A stretch of 33,024 nucleotides of DNA from Rubrivivax gelatinosus (GCF_016583785.1 NZ_NRRU01000061.1:1-33024), one strand, 5' to 3'. Shown: positions 7,832-16,900, numbered from the stretch's first letter. Numbers and translations: made by a program. Notes: generated from the letters alone by a model not told the origin.

Positions 7832-9442
7832 ATGGACCTATTTCTGCACTACCTCAGCCTGCCCTATCTGATCGAGGGTATCGGCTTCACGCTGGCGGCC
7901 ACGCTGATCGGGCTGGCGGGCGGCGTGCTCGTCGCGCTGCCGCTGGCGGCCATGCAGCTGAGCCGCCACCGGGTGCTGGCGGCGGCGGCGCGCGGCTACG
8001 CGGTGATCTTCCGCGGCACGCCCCTGGTGCTGCAGATGATCTTCTTCTACAACGCCCTGCCCTACGCCGGCATCAAGCTGCCCGGGCTGCTGGCCGCCGG
8101 GCTGGCGCTGGCCTTCAACGAAGCCACCTTCATCGCCGAGATGCTGCGCTCGGGGGTGGTCGGCGTCGACCGCGGCCAGGTGCTGGCCGGCCAGGCCCTG
8201 GGCATGACGCCGCGCGTGCTGCTGCAGCGTGTCGTCGCGCCGCAGGCGCTGCGCTCGATGCTGCCGGCGATGGGCAACGAGGCCGTCAGCACGCTGAAGA
8301 ACTCGTCGCTGGCCTCGGTGGTGGCGGTGCAGGAGCTGACGCTGCGCAGCACCCAGCTGGCCTCGTCGACCTTCGACTTCTTCCCGGTCTTCATCGCCTC
8401 GGGCGTGATGTACCTGGTGCTGACCGGCGCCTTCAGCCTGGTGCAGCTGGCGCTGGAGGCGCGTTTCGACCTGGAGCGCCAGGCGGCGCTGCGCGGCGTC
8501 TCGCGCTGGCTGCCGTGGTGCCGGGTGATGCCGGCCGCGGCCGCCGGCCCCGTCGAGGCCGCTGCCGCCGCCGAGGCCGAAGCGCCGCCACCGCCAGCCG
8601 CGCCGACGGACCGCGAGGCGCGCGCCGCGCGCCTCGCCGAGGCCCCGGTGGCGCTGCGCATCAACGGCCTGAGCAAGGCCTACGGCGGCCGGCCGGTGCT
8701 GCAGGACCTGAACCTGGTCGTCAAGGCCGGCGAGGTCGTCGCGCTGCTGGGCCCCAGCGGCTCGGGCAAGAGCACGCTGCTGCGCTGCATCAACCACCTC
8801 GACAGCTGGGACGCCGGGCGCATCCACGTCGGCGGCCACCGCCTGGGCTACCGCCCCGACGGCCAGCTGATGAGCCCCGCCGACCTGGCGCGCGAGCGCG
8901 CCCGCCTGGGCGTGGGCATGCTGTTCCAGCAGTTCAACCTGTTCGCCCACCTGACGGCGCGCGAGAACGTCGCCGGCCCGCTGCGCTGGGTGCACGGCTG
9001 GAGCGCCGAGGACGCCGACCGGCGTGCGCTGGCGCTGCTGGCGCGTGTCGGCCTGGCGGCCCGCGCCGACGCGCTGCCGCGGCACCTCTCGGGCGGCCAG
9101 CAGCAGCGCGTGGCGATCGCACGCGCGCTGGCCCCCGGCCCCAGCGTGCTGCTGCTGGACGAGCCGACCTCGGCGCTGGACCCGGAACTCGTCAACGAGG
9201 TGCTGGAGGTCATACGCCGGCTGGCGGTGGAAGACGGGCTGACCATGCTCATCTCCACCCACCAGCTGCGTTTTGCCGCCGAGGTGGCCGACCGCGTGGT
9301 CGTGCTCGCCGGCGGCCGCATCGTCGAAAGCGGCCCGGCGCTGCAGGTGCTGCAGCAGCCCGGCCATCCCGAATCCGCCCGTTTCCTGCGCGTCATGGCC
9401 GCCGACGTGCTGCCCGGCGCCGCCACGCCTGCCAAGGACTGA
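7832..9442 (+). CDS. Fused amino-acid-type ABC permease and ATP-binding protein
   Basis: One 536-residue chain contains both inner-membrane and ATPase parts of a polar amino-acid importer. Residues 1-215 are a HisM/GlnP-type permease with about five helices and the EAA loop at about 117-140 (GQALGMTPRVLLQRVVAPQA). A linker rich in Ala and Pro covers about 230-265. Residues 272-530 are a GlnQ/HisP-type ATPase with Walker A GPSGSGKS (307-314), signature LSGGQQQR (419-426), Walker B VLLLDEP (439-445) and a switch His in STHQ. Normally these are separate genes, and the functional importer is probably a homodimer of this fusion with the binding protein from 6742. The start at ATG 7832 is preferred over a GTG at 7811, though neither has a strong ribosome site. 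The amidase gene begins four bases after its stop. Confidence 0.93.
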   Translation: MDLFLHYLSLPYLIEGIGFTLAATLIGLAGGVLVALPLAAMQLSRHRVLAAAARGYAVIFRGTPLVLQMIFFYNALPYAGIKLPGLLAAGLALAFNEATFIAEMLRSGVVGVDRGQVLAGQALGMTPRVLLQRVVAPQALRSMLPAMGNEAVSTLKNSSLASVVAVQELTLRSTQLASSTFDFFPVFIASGVMYLVLTGAFSLVQLALEARFDLERQAALRGVSRWLPWCRVMPAAAAGPVEAAAAAEAEAPPPPAAPTDREARAARLAEAPVALRINGLSKAYGGRPVLQDLNLVVKAGEVVALLGPSGSGKSTLLRCINHLDSWDAGRIHVGGHRLGYRPDGQLMSPADLARERARLGVGMLFQQFNLFAHLTARENVAGPLRWVHGWSAEDADRRALALLARVGLAARADALPRHLSGGQQQRVAIARALAPGPSVLLLDEPTSALDPELVNEVLEVIRRLAVEDGLTMLISTHQLRFAAEVADRVVVLAGGRIVESGPALQVLQQPGHPESARFLRVMAADVLPGAATPAKD

Positions 9443-9446
9443 GACC

Positions 9447-10688
9447 ATGAAACACCACACGCTGCGCGTCTCTCCCGAGACGGTCCACTGGGGCTACTTC
9501 AGCAAGGCGGTGACGCCGTCGCTGGTGGTGCGCTCGGGCGACCGCGTGACCATCGAGACCCTGACCCACCACGCCAACGACGACCACGAACGCATGATCG
9601 CAGGCGACCCCGGCGCCGAGGCCGTGTTCGCCTGGACGCGCGAGCACAAGGGCGTGCCGCGCCGCGGCGCCGGCCCGGTGACGGGCCCGTTCAAGCTCGG
9701 CGAAGGCGAAGGCGTCGGCGTGCACCTGCTGACCGGGCCGGTGGTGATCGAAGGCGCCGAGCCCGGCGACGTGCTGGAGGTGCGCATCCTCGACGTGCGC
9801 CCGCGCCCGAGCTGCAGCCACTGCTACGCCGGACGCTGCTTCGGCAGCAACGCCGCCGCGTCCTGGGGCTTTCACTTCCGCGACCTGATCGAGGAGCCCA
9901 AACCGCGCGAGGTGGTGACGATCTTCGAGCTCGACACCGCCGGCGAGCCCTTCGCGCGCGCCGTCTACAACTACGTCTGGACGCCGCAGACCGACCCCGA
10001 CGGCGTGGTGCACGCCACCATCGACTACCCCGGCGTGCGGGTCGACCACGCGCTGGTGAACAAGCGCGAGAACATCCTGCGCAACGTCAAGGTGCCGGCG
10101 CGGCTGCACTTCGGCACGATGGGGCTGGCGCCGTCGGAGTCGGACTTCGTGAGTTCGATCCCGCCCAGCTACACCGGCGGCAACATCGACGACTGGCGCA
10201 TCGGCAAGGGCGCGCGCATGTACTACCCGGTGGCCGTGCCGGGCGCCTTCTTCTCGGTCGGCGACCCGCACGCGGCTCAGGGCGACAGCGAGCTGGGCGG
10301 CACCGCGATCGAGACCTCGCTCACCGGCGACTTCGAGTTCGTGCTGCACAAGCACGACGAACTCGGCGGCAGCATCCTCGAAGGCCTGGACCACCCGCTG
10401 CTGGAGACCGACGAGCTGTGGTCGGTCTACGGCTTCACCTACGCCAACTACCTGGCCGCGCTCGGGCCCGACGCGCAGACGCTGATCGGCGCCAAGTCCT
10501 CGCTCGACCCGGCGATGCGCGACGCCTTCAGGAAGCTGCGCCGCTTCCTGATGACGGTGCACCGGCTGAGCGAGGACGAGGCCATCGCCCTGCTGTCGGT
10601 GGCGGCGGACTTCGGCGTGACGCAGGTGGTGGACGCCAACTGGGGCGTGCACGGCTCGATCCGCAAGAACGTCTTCACGGACCGCTGA
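9447..10688 (+). CDS. Acetamidase/formamidase family enzyme
   Basis: The 413-residue protein belongs to the FmdA/AmdA family, metal-dependent cytoplasmic enzymes that split short amides into ammonia and a carboxylate. Family landmarks are TVHWGYF near the N-terminus, DDHERM, AEPGDVLEVRI, a FGSNAA segment, TIDYPG, and SVGDPHAAQGDSELGGTAIE from about residue 269. The last motif usually reads GDGEVCGTAIE; here the Cys position is Gly, while the fused paralogue next door keeps Cys. No signal peptide is visible. The ATG at 9447 lies four bases after the transporter stop, so the two are surely one transcript. Exact substrate is unknown; import by an amino-acid-type transporter argues for something larger than formamide (inference). 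The gene ends overlapping the convergent fusion gene by 14 bases. Confidence 0.92.
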   Translation: MKHHTLRVSPETVHWGYFSKAVTPSLVVRSGDRVTIETLTHHANDDHERMIAGDPGAEAVFAWTREHKGVPRRGAGPVTGPFKLGEGEGVGVHLLTGPVVIEGAEPGDVLEVRILDVRPRPSCSHCYAGRCFGSNAAASWGFHFRDLIEEPKPREVVTIFELDTAGEPFARAVYNYVWTPQTDPDGVVHATIDYPGVRVDHALVNKRENILRNVKVPARLHFGTMGLAPSESDFVSSIPPSYTGGNIDDWRIGKGARMYYPVAVPGAFFSVGDPHAAQGDSELGGTAIETSLTGDFEFVLHKHDELGGSILEGLDHPLLETDELWSVYGFTYANYLAALGPDAQTLIGAKSSLDPAMRDAFRKLRRFLMTVHRLSEDEAIALLSVAADFGVTQVVDANWGVHGSIRKNVFTDR

Positions 10689-13059
10689 GCGCCGCCCGGG
10701 GCGTGCGCCCGGCGAACAGCGCCTTGCGGATGACCGCGTGCACGCCCCAGTTGCCGTCGACGACCTGGGTGATGCCGAAGTCGACGGCGACCGACATCAG
10801 CGAGATCGCCTCGTCCTCGCTGAGCCCCATCGCCGTCATCAGGAAGCGGCGCGTCTTGCGGAAGGCGTCGCGCATCGCCGGGTCGAGCGAGGACTTCTCG
10901 TAGATCGCGCTGCGCGCCTTGTCGCCGAACTCCTTCAGGTAGTCGGCGTGGCTGAAGCCGTGGATCACCCATTCGTCGGGCGTCTCCACCAGCGGGTAGT
11001 CGATGTCGGCATAGGGCTCGCTGCCCAGGTCGGCGGCCTTGTGCAGCACGACCTGGAAGACGCCGGTGAGCGAGCACTCGATGGCGGTGCCGCAGAGCTC
11101 GCTGTCGCCCTGCGAGGCGTGCGGGTCGCCCACCGACAGCAGCGCGCCGTCGACGCCCACACGCAGGTAGACGGTGGCGCCCTTGGCGATGCGCCAGTTG
11201 TCCAGGTTGCCGCCGAAGGACGACGGCGGCACCGAGTCGACCAGCCCCGTGACCGCCGGCGCCACCGCGATGACGCCGAAGTGCGGCCGCACCGGGATGC
11301 GCACGCCTTCGAGCACGCCGTGGTTCTCGACGATGGAGGCGCGGTCGACAGGGATGCCGGGGTAGTCGATCGTCGGGTGCAGCACGCCGCTGGGGTCGGT
11401 CTGCGGCGTCCAGCGGAAGTTGTAGACCGCGTGCGCGCAGGCCTGGCCCTGGCTGCAGTCGACCTCGTAGATCGTCACCACCTCGCGCTGGCGCGGCTCC
11501 TCGATCAGGTCCTCGTAATGGAAGCCCCACCAGGCGGCAGCGTTGCTGCCGAAGGCGCGGCCCTGGTACTTGGCGTTGGCCGCCAGTCGCGGCGCCAGGT
11601 CGAGGATGCGCAGCTCCAGCACGTCGCCGGGCTCGGCGTCCTGGACGTGGATCGGGCCGGTGCAGATGTGCACGCCGAAACCCTCGCCGCTGCCGCGGCC
11701 GTAGATCGAGGCGTCGGTCGGGCCGGCGCCGCGGCGGTCCACCGCCTTGTGCTCGTGCGTCCAGGCGAACACGCTCTCGGCGCCCGAGTCGCCCTTGATC
11801 ATGCGTTCGTGGTCGTCGTAGGCGTGCTGGGTCAGGGTCTCGATCGTGACGATGTCGCCGGACGCCACGCTCAGCACCGGCGGGATGGCGCGCGAGAAGT
11901 AGCCCCAGTGGATGGTCTTTGCGGTGGCCGGCAGGTGGTGGTGGCGCCCGGCCGCCACCGCGCTGCCGTGCGCCAGTGCCGACGCCGCCTGCGCGGCGCT
12001 GCTCTCGTCGCCGCCGCCGGCAGCCGCGGCGGCCGCGGCCACCGGGTCTTCGGCCGGGGTCTCGAAGTAGCCCGAGGGCCAGCCGCGGCGGATGCGTTTG
12101 CGCAGCGACTGCTGGCTGGCTTCGTTGGCCTGCTGGCGGTACTGGCGCGGCGACATCGAGAAGCGGTCGCGGAAGCAGTGGCTGAAGTGCGCCGGGTCGT
12201 TGAAGCCCCAGCGAAAGCAGATGTCCGAGATCGACAGGTGGCCGTACTGGCGGTTGGCGAGGTCGGCGCGGCAGCGCTCCAGCCGGCGCTGGCGCAGATA
12301 GGCGGTAAACGACTGGCCCAGGCCTTCGAACAGCTTCTGCACCAGGCGTTCGGAGACGCGTTCGTGCGCCGCCACCGCCGCCAGCGACAGCGAGGCGTCG
12401 CTGAGCTGGGCCTCGATGTGCTCGCACAGCCGGCGCAGCGTGGCCGCGCGCGTGCGGCTGGCCGCCGGCTGCTCCGGCCCGGCCTGCGCCGCCTGACTGG
12501 TGGCGATGAACTCCGACAGCGCCGACTCCACCGGCGCGATGTCGCCGTCGTCCAGCGTGTCGAAGGCGTCGGCCAGCGCCGACAGCGTGCCCGCGAACAG
12601 CCGCCCCAGCCCGGCGCGCCCCGACAGATGGCCCAGCGCCAGCGCCGGCGCGTCGGGCAGCCGCGCTTTCAGGCTGGCGCCGGGCATGGAGACGATGAAC
12701 TGGCGGAAGTCGGAGCGGAAGTCCAGGCCGGCGCGGGCGCGCGCCGGGCCGAAGACGATGTCGCCGGGCGCCAGTTCGATGCGCTGGCGCCCGTCGTGCA
12801 GCGCGGCCTCACCACCCAGGTGCAGCGCCAGCCACAGCGCGTCGGCTTCGTCGCCCAGGCGCAGCAGGGTCTGCGGCGACGAGGCGATGCGCGCCAGGCC
12901 GACGCCGCGGCCGGTGCGCCCCGCCGTCAGGCTGCCGTACAGCGGCGGCGCCGCCGCTGTCAGTTCGGGCTGCAGGCGGTGCTGCTGCAGCGCATCGCGC
13001 CACGCATGGTGGCGCTGGTGCACCGGAAAGGAATCGGTCGAGAACTGATCGACGCGCAA
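10675..13059 (-). CDS. AraC-type regulator fused to a complete acetamidase/formamidase domain
   Basis: A single frame of about 794 residues joins two proteins. Residues about 1-190 are a FeaR-like AraC N-terminal domain (VDQFSTDSFP, then a cupin-like ELAPGDIVFGPARA). Residues about 210-312 form the double helix-turn-helix, with LAAVAAHERVSERLVQKLF and the canonical GFNDPAHFSHCFRDRF-SMSP ending. An Ala/Gly/Ser-rich linker spans about 313-375. From about 380 to the end lies a full-length amidase domain closely similar to the neighbour at 9447, including TIHWGYFSRA, DDHERM, FGSNAA and GDPHASQGDSELCGTAIE. I saw no frameshift at the junction. I prefer TTG 13059, with GGAAG seven bases upstream, to TTG 13089; no ATG exists nearby. 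The amidase part could sense the substrate, act as an enzyme, or both. The divergent RidA gene and the convergent transporter-amidase operon are likely targets. Confidence 0.92.
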   Translation of the reverse strand: MRVDQFSTDSFPVHQRHHAWRDALQQHRLQPELTAAAPPLYGSLTAGRTGRGVGLARIASSPQTLLRLGDEADALWLALHLGGEAALHDGRQRIELAPGDIVFGPARARAGLDFRSDFRQFIVSMPGASLKARLPDAPALALGHLSGRAGLGRLFAGTLSALADAFDTLDDGDIAPVESALSEFIATSQAAQAGPEQPAASRTRAATLRRLCEHIEAQLSDASLSLAAVAAHERVSERLVQKLFEGLGQSFTAYLRQRRLERCRADLANRQYGHLSISDICFRWGFNDPAHFSHCFRDRFSMSPRQYRQQANEASQQSLRKRIRRGWPSGYFETPAEDPVAAAAAAAGGGDESSAAQAASALAHGSAVAAGRHHHLPATAKTIHWGYFSRAIPPVLSVASGDIVTIETLTQHAYDDHERMIKGDSGAESVFAWTHEHKAVDRRGAGPTDASIYGRGSGEGFGVHICTGPIHVQDAEPGDVLELRILDLAPRLAANAKYQGRAFGSNAAAWWGFHYEDLIEEPRQREVVTIYEVDCSQGQACAHAVYNFRWTPQTDPSGVLHPTIDYPGIPVDRASIVENHGVLEGVRIPVRPHFGVIAVAPAVTGLVDSVPPSSFGGNLDNWRIAKGATVYLRVGVDGALLSVGDPHASQGDSELCGTAIECSLTGVFQVVLHKAADLGSEPYADIDYPLVETPDEWVIHGFSHADYLKEFGDKARSAIYEKSSLDPAMRDAFRKTRRFLMTAMGLSEDEAISLMSVAVDFGITQVVDGNWGVHAVIRKALFAGRTPRAALSGP

Positions 13060-13124
13060 GGGGGTACTTCCAGACTGCTGGCACGGCAAACTGCAAGAAG
13101 TGCGCCATCAGCGCCGGGCGGCGC

Positions 13125-13140
13125 TGGCACGGGACTGGCT
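13125..13140 (+). promoter_or_regulatory. Possible sigma-54-type promoter upstream of the RidA gene
   Basis: TGGCACGGGACTGGCT has GG and GC separated by exactly ten bases and matches the -24/-12 pattern TGGCAC...TTGC with one change in the -12 part. It would start transcription near 13151, about 60 bases before the RidA gene. A shorter copy, GCTGGCACGG, also occurs at 13077-13086, 46 bases upstream, but there GG and GC are eleven bases apart. The duplicated block could instead be AraC-type binding sites between the two divergent genes. Chance matches are not rare at this GC content. Confidence 0.3.
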
Positions 13141-13213
13141 GCAGCCAGGGCCTCATCCACTTCGAATGGCCGGCCGCCGCCGCGGGGCGAGCGGCACCCC
13201 GGCCGCCTGCAGC

Positions 13214-13615
13214 ATGTCGCCCCTGTTCCACATGATCGCCGGCGCACCCGACCCGGTCGCACCCTTCAGCCACGCCGTCGAAGCCGAGGGCTGGGTCTTC
13301 GTCACCGGGCAGATGCCGTTCACCGGCACCTCGCTGGACGCGCCCTACCCCGAGGGCATCGAGGCGCAGACGCGCCAGGTGATGCACAACCTGCAGACGG
13401 TGCTGGCCGGCTGCGGCCTCGGTCTGGAGCACGTGCTGCAGGCGCGTGTCTACCTGCTGCACTTCGACGCGGACTACGCGGCGATGAACGCCGTCTACGC
13501 CAGCTTCTTCGCCCCCGGCCGACGGCCGGCGCGCACCTGCATCGGCGTCACCGGGCTGGCCAAGGGGGCGCGGATCGAGATCGACTTCGTCGCGCGACGG
13601 CCGGCGGCGGGCTGA
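13214..13615 (+). CDS. RidA (YjgF/UK114) family protein
   Basis: A 133-residue member of the RidA family, small trimeric cytoplasmic proteins that hydrolyse reactive enamines/imines formed by PLP enzymes and oxidases. The fold markers are present in order: GWVFVTGQMPF (first strands), EAQTRQVMHNLQTVLAGCGL (helix), VLQARVYLLHFDADYAAMN, then PARTCIGV with the substrate-carboxylate-binding Arg (107) and ARIEIDFVA with Glu 122. Both key residues of the active subgroup are therefore retained. ATG 13214 is preferred; ATG 13232 is an alternative and neither has a clear ribosome site. The gene is divergent from the AraC-amidase fusion, with 154 bases between them, suggesting shared control and a role in clearing an unstable product of amide or amine metabolism (inference). 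Confidence 0.88.
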   Translation: MSPLFHMIAGAPDPVAPFSHAVEAEGWVFVTGQMPFTGTSLDAPYPEGIEAQTRQVMHNLQTVLAGCGLGLEHVLQARVYLLHFDADYAAMNAVYASFFAPGRRPARTCIGVTGLAKGARIEIDFVARRPAAG

Positions 13616-13712
13616 TCCTCCGTCTTCGGTGTCCGGAGGCTTGACGCCGCGGGGCGCAGCGTCCGGAGCTCTTCGGATTGCCGGGGCGGTGCGGGCCGGT
13701 GGCAGCGGCTCA

Positions 13713-13752
13713 AGTGGCGAGTGGCGAGTGGCGGCTGGGGCGGCTGGGGCGG
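13713..13752. repeat. Short tandem repeats (AGTGGCG x3, GGCTGGGGC x2)
   Basis: Three consecutive AGTGGCG units run from 13713 to 13733 and are followed by two consecutive GGCTGGGGC units. The array lies in non-coding sequence between the RidA gene and the large unknown gene. Such arrays can vary in copy number by slippage. Confidence 0.7.
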
Positions 13753-13940
13753 ATGTGACCGCCGCCCCGTCACCGACGTTCGAGTCAGGCCGCAGCCTTG
13801 CCGCCAGCGTCCTCGCGCGCGAAAGACTCCATGTCGTCGACAGGGTCGGCGAGGTACGCGTGCAACCCCGCTTCCCTCGTAGCCGGCGCCGCCGTCGGCC
13901 ACGCCGGGTGCCGGTCCTCGAGCCCGAACCGAGCTAGGGA

Positions 13941-13952
13941 CAGACGCGTCTG
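13941..13952. promoter_or_regulatory. Perfect 12-bp palindrome CAGACGCGTCTG upstream of the large gene
   Basis: The palindrome centres 51 bases before the GTG start at 13998. Its size and position suit a dimeric repressor or activator site, but no cognate regulator is identifiable and no promoter boxes are clear. Confidence 0.25.
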
Positions 13953-13997
13953 GAAGCCCACGCCTAGTCTGCGCCACCATCTTTTCGGGGGACGACC

Positions 13998-16900
13998 GTG
14001 CCTGTTTCAGCCTTGTCCGCCCCGGCGCACCTCTGCATCTTCGTCCATGACCCCGACACCGGCCACCCGACGCTGCGGCTCCCCCTGTACGCCGAGGTGG
14101 CGGTACCGCGCACCGTGCCGAAACTGCCTGCGAGCGAGCGCTGGCGCGAGCCGGTCCGCGCCGCGCTGCAGGAGGTCGACCCGCAGGCGGCTGCCGACAC
14201 GGCGGTGCGGGGCCGGGTGGAGGCGGCGGCGCTGGCCGCCTTTGCCGGGGTGCTCGACGAGCCCAGCCGGCAGCGCCTGATCGGCGACCCGGGTCTCGCG
14301 CGCGGTCTCGCCGGGCAGGCGTTCAAGCACGCGCTGGAGGCAGCGCGCAGCGAGCACTTCGCGGCGGTGCCGGCGGCTACGCTGGACAAGCTGCTCGCTG
14401 CGGCGGTGCGCGCGCTGGCGCCTGAGTTCGAGCTCGGAGTCGTTCCCGAAGTCGACGACGCCGGCGACGTATGGTCGTTTCCGCTGGGCGTCCTGACCAC
14501 CGACCACGTCGGCTACTGCTCGTTCGACCTGAAGCGTCTTCGCCCCGATGTGCAACTGCTGCTGGCCGAGGCGATCGAGGCGCGGCGCAACGATCCGCAG
14601 GCGCGGTCCCGGCTCGCGATCTGGATCTCGTCCTACGGCCACCCGGGGCGCATAGACGCACTGGCGCAGGCTCGTTTCGCCTCGGATGCCGTGGTCGCGC
14701 GGCTGGCGCTGAAATGGAACACGCTGCCGGCGTCGCTGATCAACATGGGCCCGCGGGCGCTGCAGAACCCCGGGCTCACCGACTGGCGGCTGTCGCCGGC
14801 CTCGTTCGCCGCCAGCCCCAAGACGCTGGTGGGCGAAAACGGCTGCGAAGAACTGGTACCGGCGAACCTGGCACTGCAGGAGTTCGTGCTCCGGCAGGTC
14901 GTGCGGCTGAACCAGGCGCCCGATACCTTCGAACTGCCCGAGGGCTTCAAGGCCGCTTACGTCGACGACTACAAGGTGTCGTGGTTCTCGCTCGGCCATT
15001 CGCTGGGCGAAATCCTGTACAGCCTGCCGCTGGCGCCCGGCGAGACGGTGCGCCTGGCGGTGATCGACTGGTCCTGGGACAGCCGCACGCAGCGCGACGA
15101 GAGCACCCGGCTGACCGAGGAGATCCTGCATCAGACGCACCGCGACCGGACCATCTCCGAGACCGTCAAGGCGGGCTTGAAGGAAATCCAGCACGGCAGT
15201 TCGTTCATGGGCGGCATGGCCAGCGCCACCGGCGCCAGCGGCGGCGCGAACCTGGGCGTCGTCGGGCTCGGCGCCGCGGCCGGCAACACCTGGAGCCTGG
15301 GCGGCAGCACGGCCACCAGCGAAGGCAGCCGCGAGCTGGCGGCCGAGAACGTGCAACGGCTCAACGACAGCTTCTCGCAGGCGAGCTCGGCTCAGCGCGA
15401 GATCAACTCGACCGTCGTCATCCAGGCGCGCCAGGAGGAGAACGAGAGCATCCAGACGCGCACCTTCTCGAACTACAACCACAGCCACACCCTCACGGTG
15501 ATGTACTACGAGGTGCTGCGCCACTACCGCGTCACCGTGCAGTGGGTGCGCCGGCGCGAGGCGGTCCTGGTGAAGCTCGGTTCGCGGCTGCCCGGGGTGC
15601 TGAGCGCCGCCGTGCTGCTGGGCCGGCGCTACATGCTCGAGCCCTTGCTGCTGGACCCCAGGCTCGGGGCCGCCTTCGACGCCGCGGCCCGTGTCGCGCT
15701 CGGCGAGGAAAAGCTCAAGCGCGACACCAACAAGTGGGCCGGCAGCAGCCAGACCATCGACCCGGGCGCCAAGGTCTTCACCCAGCTCATCGCTCAGTTC
15801 ACGACCAACGACGACGACACGTCCGAGCCCGTGTTCGTCGTCCTGCACCTGCACGACGGCCGCGTCTTCGAGTTCCAGTGCGACGGCGCCGGCGATGAAG
15901 GCACGTCGCCCGAGTTCGTCAAGGCGCTGCCGGTGGCGCTGGCCTGGAAGGAGATCAAGGGCGTCGAGGTCAAGCTCAAGGACATCAACGACGGCGGCGA
16001 CTGGACCGTGACCAACATCCTGATCACGATGCTGACCGCGGCCAACGAGCGCACCAACATCCTGGCCGACGCGGCGCAGCACGAACTCGACGACGACGGC
16101 GGCAGCACCGGCCTGATGCTGTCGACCCAGCCGCCACCGCCGACCACGTCCACCGTCGGCCCCAAGCCGCAGCGCGTCGATTACGTGGCGGCAGAGGACG
16201 ATCTGGCGCTCAACGCGCTGATGTCCCACCTGGAGCTCAACCGCAGCTACTACGACGGCGTGCTGCAACTGGCGAACAACCCGAACAACATCGCCGTCGA
16301 GTTCGAGGGCCGGCCCTGGACGGCCGGCCAGGTGATGGCCGACCATGTCGACCCCGCACCGCTGGACATGTTCGGCAGCTACGTGGCGTTCGGCCTGGCG
16401 CGGCAGTCGGCGCGCGTCGACGACAGCTTCGTCGTCGACGTGGCAGCGGCCTTGAACGGCGACGACCCCGCACGGCGCCAGGCCGCGCTCGACCGGCTCG
16501 CCGCGCTGGACGACGCCGACCGGCAGTTCGTGCTCGGGCGGCTGCCGCTGGCCTCGGCCGTGTCCGAGCGCCTGCTGAGCATGTCGACGCGGGGCGTGTT
16601 CGCCGAGGGCAAGCTCGGGCACTGCAATGTGTCGGAGGAAATCGACAACACGCGCTTCTGGAAGTGGGACGAGCACCCGCTGCCGATCGAGGCCCCGGAG
16701 ATCGCCGCGGTGCAGCCGGTGCAGCCCTCGCCGCAGGCGGTCGGCGCCACGCCGAGCGCGTTCCCGCAGGCGCTGGTCAACATCGTCAGCCCGACGCCGG
16801 CGCCAGACCCGGCCGGGCTGGGCGCGGCCTTGGCCTTGCTGGGTACGCCCGGCATCTTTCGCGACATGTCCGGCCGCCAGGAGGTGGCCGACCTGCTGAA

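Larger units (their letters stand above)
13616..13997. other. Intergenic region with simple repeats, no supported gene
   Basis: The gap begins with a 6-bp stem (CCTCCG at 13617-13622, CGGAGG at 13634-13639) straight after the RidA stop, possibly a weak terminator. At 13713-13752 there are three tandem AGTGGCG units followed by two units of GGCTGGGGC. A minus-strand frame 13961-13785 ends with a protein-like stretch (LHAYLADPVDDMESFARED), but its upstream part is not convincing, so I do not call it a gene. Close to the next gene lies the palindrome at 13941-13952. Confidence 0.5.

Noticed and set aside
10738..13644. Plus-strand frame of nearly 970 codons opposite the AraC-amidase fusion
   Set aside because: It is an antisense shadow; the minus frame carries every AraC and amidase motif.
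13785..13961. Possible small minus-strand protein ending LHAYLADPVDDMESFARED...
   Set aside because: The last 25 residues look protein-like, but the upstream part does not and there is no good start. It may be a remnant; evidence is too thin.
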